This document shows, piece by piece, positions 4,884 through 5,370 of a stretch of 5,370 nucleotides of DNA (position 1 is the first letter of the stretch; the number at the start of each line of letters is the position of its first letter). The position numbers were made by a program, and so were the translations under genes. Source of the DNA: a bacterium CG2_30_54_10 (lineage in GTDB: Bacteria; Muiribacteriota; Ozemobacteria; Ozemobacterales; Ozemobacteraceae). The notes below the pieces were generated by a model that had not been told where the DNA came from, did not search any database, and saw nothing but the letters and a program-made list of their open reading frames with translations. Location: the NCBI GenBank assembly GCA_001872985.1, contig MNYA01000008.1:1-5370 (forward strand), given 5' to 3'.

Positions 4884-5370
4884 TTAAGGGTGGTCTGAGA
4901 TTGACCCCAGATCGGGGTTAGCCGAGGCAAGTGCGGATATTCCGGCTGAGAAAGGGCCGCTTGCGGGCGATGCTTCAGGTTGAGGAGTTCCGCTTGCGAA
5001 TGATGCCTCCGTTAGGGGGGTGCCGCTTGCGAACGATGCCTCAGATGCCATCTCCTGGGCACGATCGATTTCAGCCTCAGCGGCAGCTTGGCTGAGGGTC
5101 TCCAAAAGATGGGCGACCTCGCTTATCGATGGCACCTTGGCCCCGGTGTCCGAGGCGACTAAAATCAGCGGATAATCCTGCGCGATCGAACGTCCAAACC
5201 TACGGATTGTGGAGGGCTGGCCCTGATAGAGGAACTTGAGATCGTAATTCCCATTTGGTTGGCGGATAATCGGTTCCTTGTCTATACGCGGGTTTTCACC
5301 GTTCGGAATGAAAAGCCAGCGTTCGATTCCTTGAGGATTCGCCGGATTTCCGGTTAGAATCATGAGAACC
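4884..5370 (-). CDS. Unrecognised protein with C-terminal 11-residue repeats, possibly partial
   Basis: The frame is open from the window edge to TAA at 4884-4886. An ATG at 5361-5363 gives 159 residues, but only 7 bases precede it and the frame continues upstream as VL, so the true start may lie outside. I do not recognise a family. Residues 1-75 look like a small beta-rich domain (IERWLFIPNGENP, NGNYDLKFLYQGQP, DYPLILVAS). Residues 78-108 are probably helical (SEVAHLLETLSQAAAEAEID), and 108-140 are three 11-residue repeats of the form EASFASGTPxx. The tail is Ser/Ala/Gly-rich and ends SISDHP. No signal peptide or membrane segment is visible in this part. The repeats and tail are probably disordered. 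The gene is convergent with the zinc-ribbon gene; no strong terminator is seen between its stop codon and 4800 on its own strand. Confidence 0.65.
   Translation of the reverse strand, partial: VLMILTGNPANPQGIERWLFIPNGENPRIDKEPIIRQPNGNYDLKFLYQGQPSTIRRFGRSIAQDYPLILVASDTGAKVPSISEVAHLLETLSQAAAEAEIDRAQEMASEASFASGTPLTEASFASGTPQPEASPASGPFSAGISALASANPDLGSISDHP
4944..5042 (-). repeat. Three tandem 33-bp units inside a coding region
   Basis: The plus-strand core CCGCTTGCG recurs at 4957, 4990 and 5023, a period of exactly 33 bases. On the minus strand each unit encodes EASFASGTPLT, EASFASGTPQP and EASPASGPFSA. The first two protein units are nearly identical and the third is more diverged. Because the unit is a multiple of three, gain or loss would keep the frame. 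Confidence 0.85.

Noticed and set aside
4868..4884. Imperfect palindrome CGGAGGCGCCTTCCGG as terminator of the minus-strand gene
   Set aside because: It lies at or before the stop codon side with almost no loop and an imperfect stem. The T-rich stretch after it on the minus strand is too distant.

Overview
The window is 5,370 bases of bacterial chromosome-like DNA of mid-range GC. It holds four supportable protein genes, one doubtful small ORF, and a 373-base divergent intergenic region with clear regulatory structure. No RNA genes of known class, intact insertion sequences, CRISPR arrays or phage genes are visible. The mix of genes (secreted PKD/GH13-like protein, HEAT-repeat protein, small double zinc-ribbon protein) is common in deeply branching, mostly uncultivated bacteria such as Candidatus Riflebacteria and related phyla. 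That placement is a weak inference from gene content only; the sequence holds no phylogenetic marker.

Layout. Bases 1-293 hold a doubtful 47-codon ORF (54-197) behind a good Shine-Dalgarno sequence but without an ATG beside it, then a leader region. Bases 294-2864 (+) encode an 856-residue exported protein: signal peptide, proline-rich linker, starch-binding/E-set-like domain, PKD domain, a GH13 alpha-amylase-like barrel and a C-terminal beta domain. A 66-base gap with a small inverted repeat separates it from a convergent gene at 2931-4085 (-). That gene encodes a 384-residue protein with a small alpha/beta N-terminal domain followed by HEAT-like repeats. Bases 4086-4458 lie between divergent genes. 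They contain a candidate minus-strand promoter, two adjacent GC-rich hairpins (the second followed by T6, a terminator facing the plus strand with no plus-strand gene before it), a strong sigma70-type promoter and a structured leader. Bases 4459-4737 (+) encode a 92-residue protein with two four-cysteine zinc-binding units, ended by a textbook intrinsic terminator at 4775-4806. Bases 4884-5370 (-) carry the 3' part, or nearly all, of an unrecognised gene whose product ends in three 11-residue repeats.

How they work together. Nothing supports an operon: neighbours are convergent or divergent, so each gene is probably its own transcription unit. The most notable observation is that the GH13-like protein keeps the fold signatures of an alpha-amylase but has lost the standard catalytic residues. 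The nucleophile Asp is Glu, the invariant Arg is Trp, the acid/base Glu is Asp, and the NHD motif is absent. It therefore looks like an exported pseudo-amylase (binding or scaffold protein) or an enzyme with altered chemistry. The second notable point is the orphan plus-strand terminator at 4241-4266, which may mark an unannotated short transcript or a dispersed hairpin element. All statements come from reading the sequence; no database search or folding program was run.
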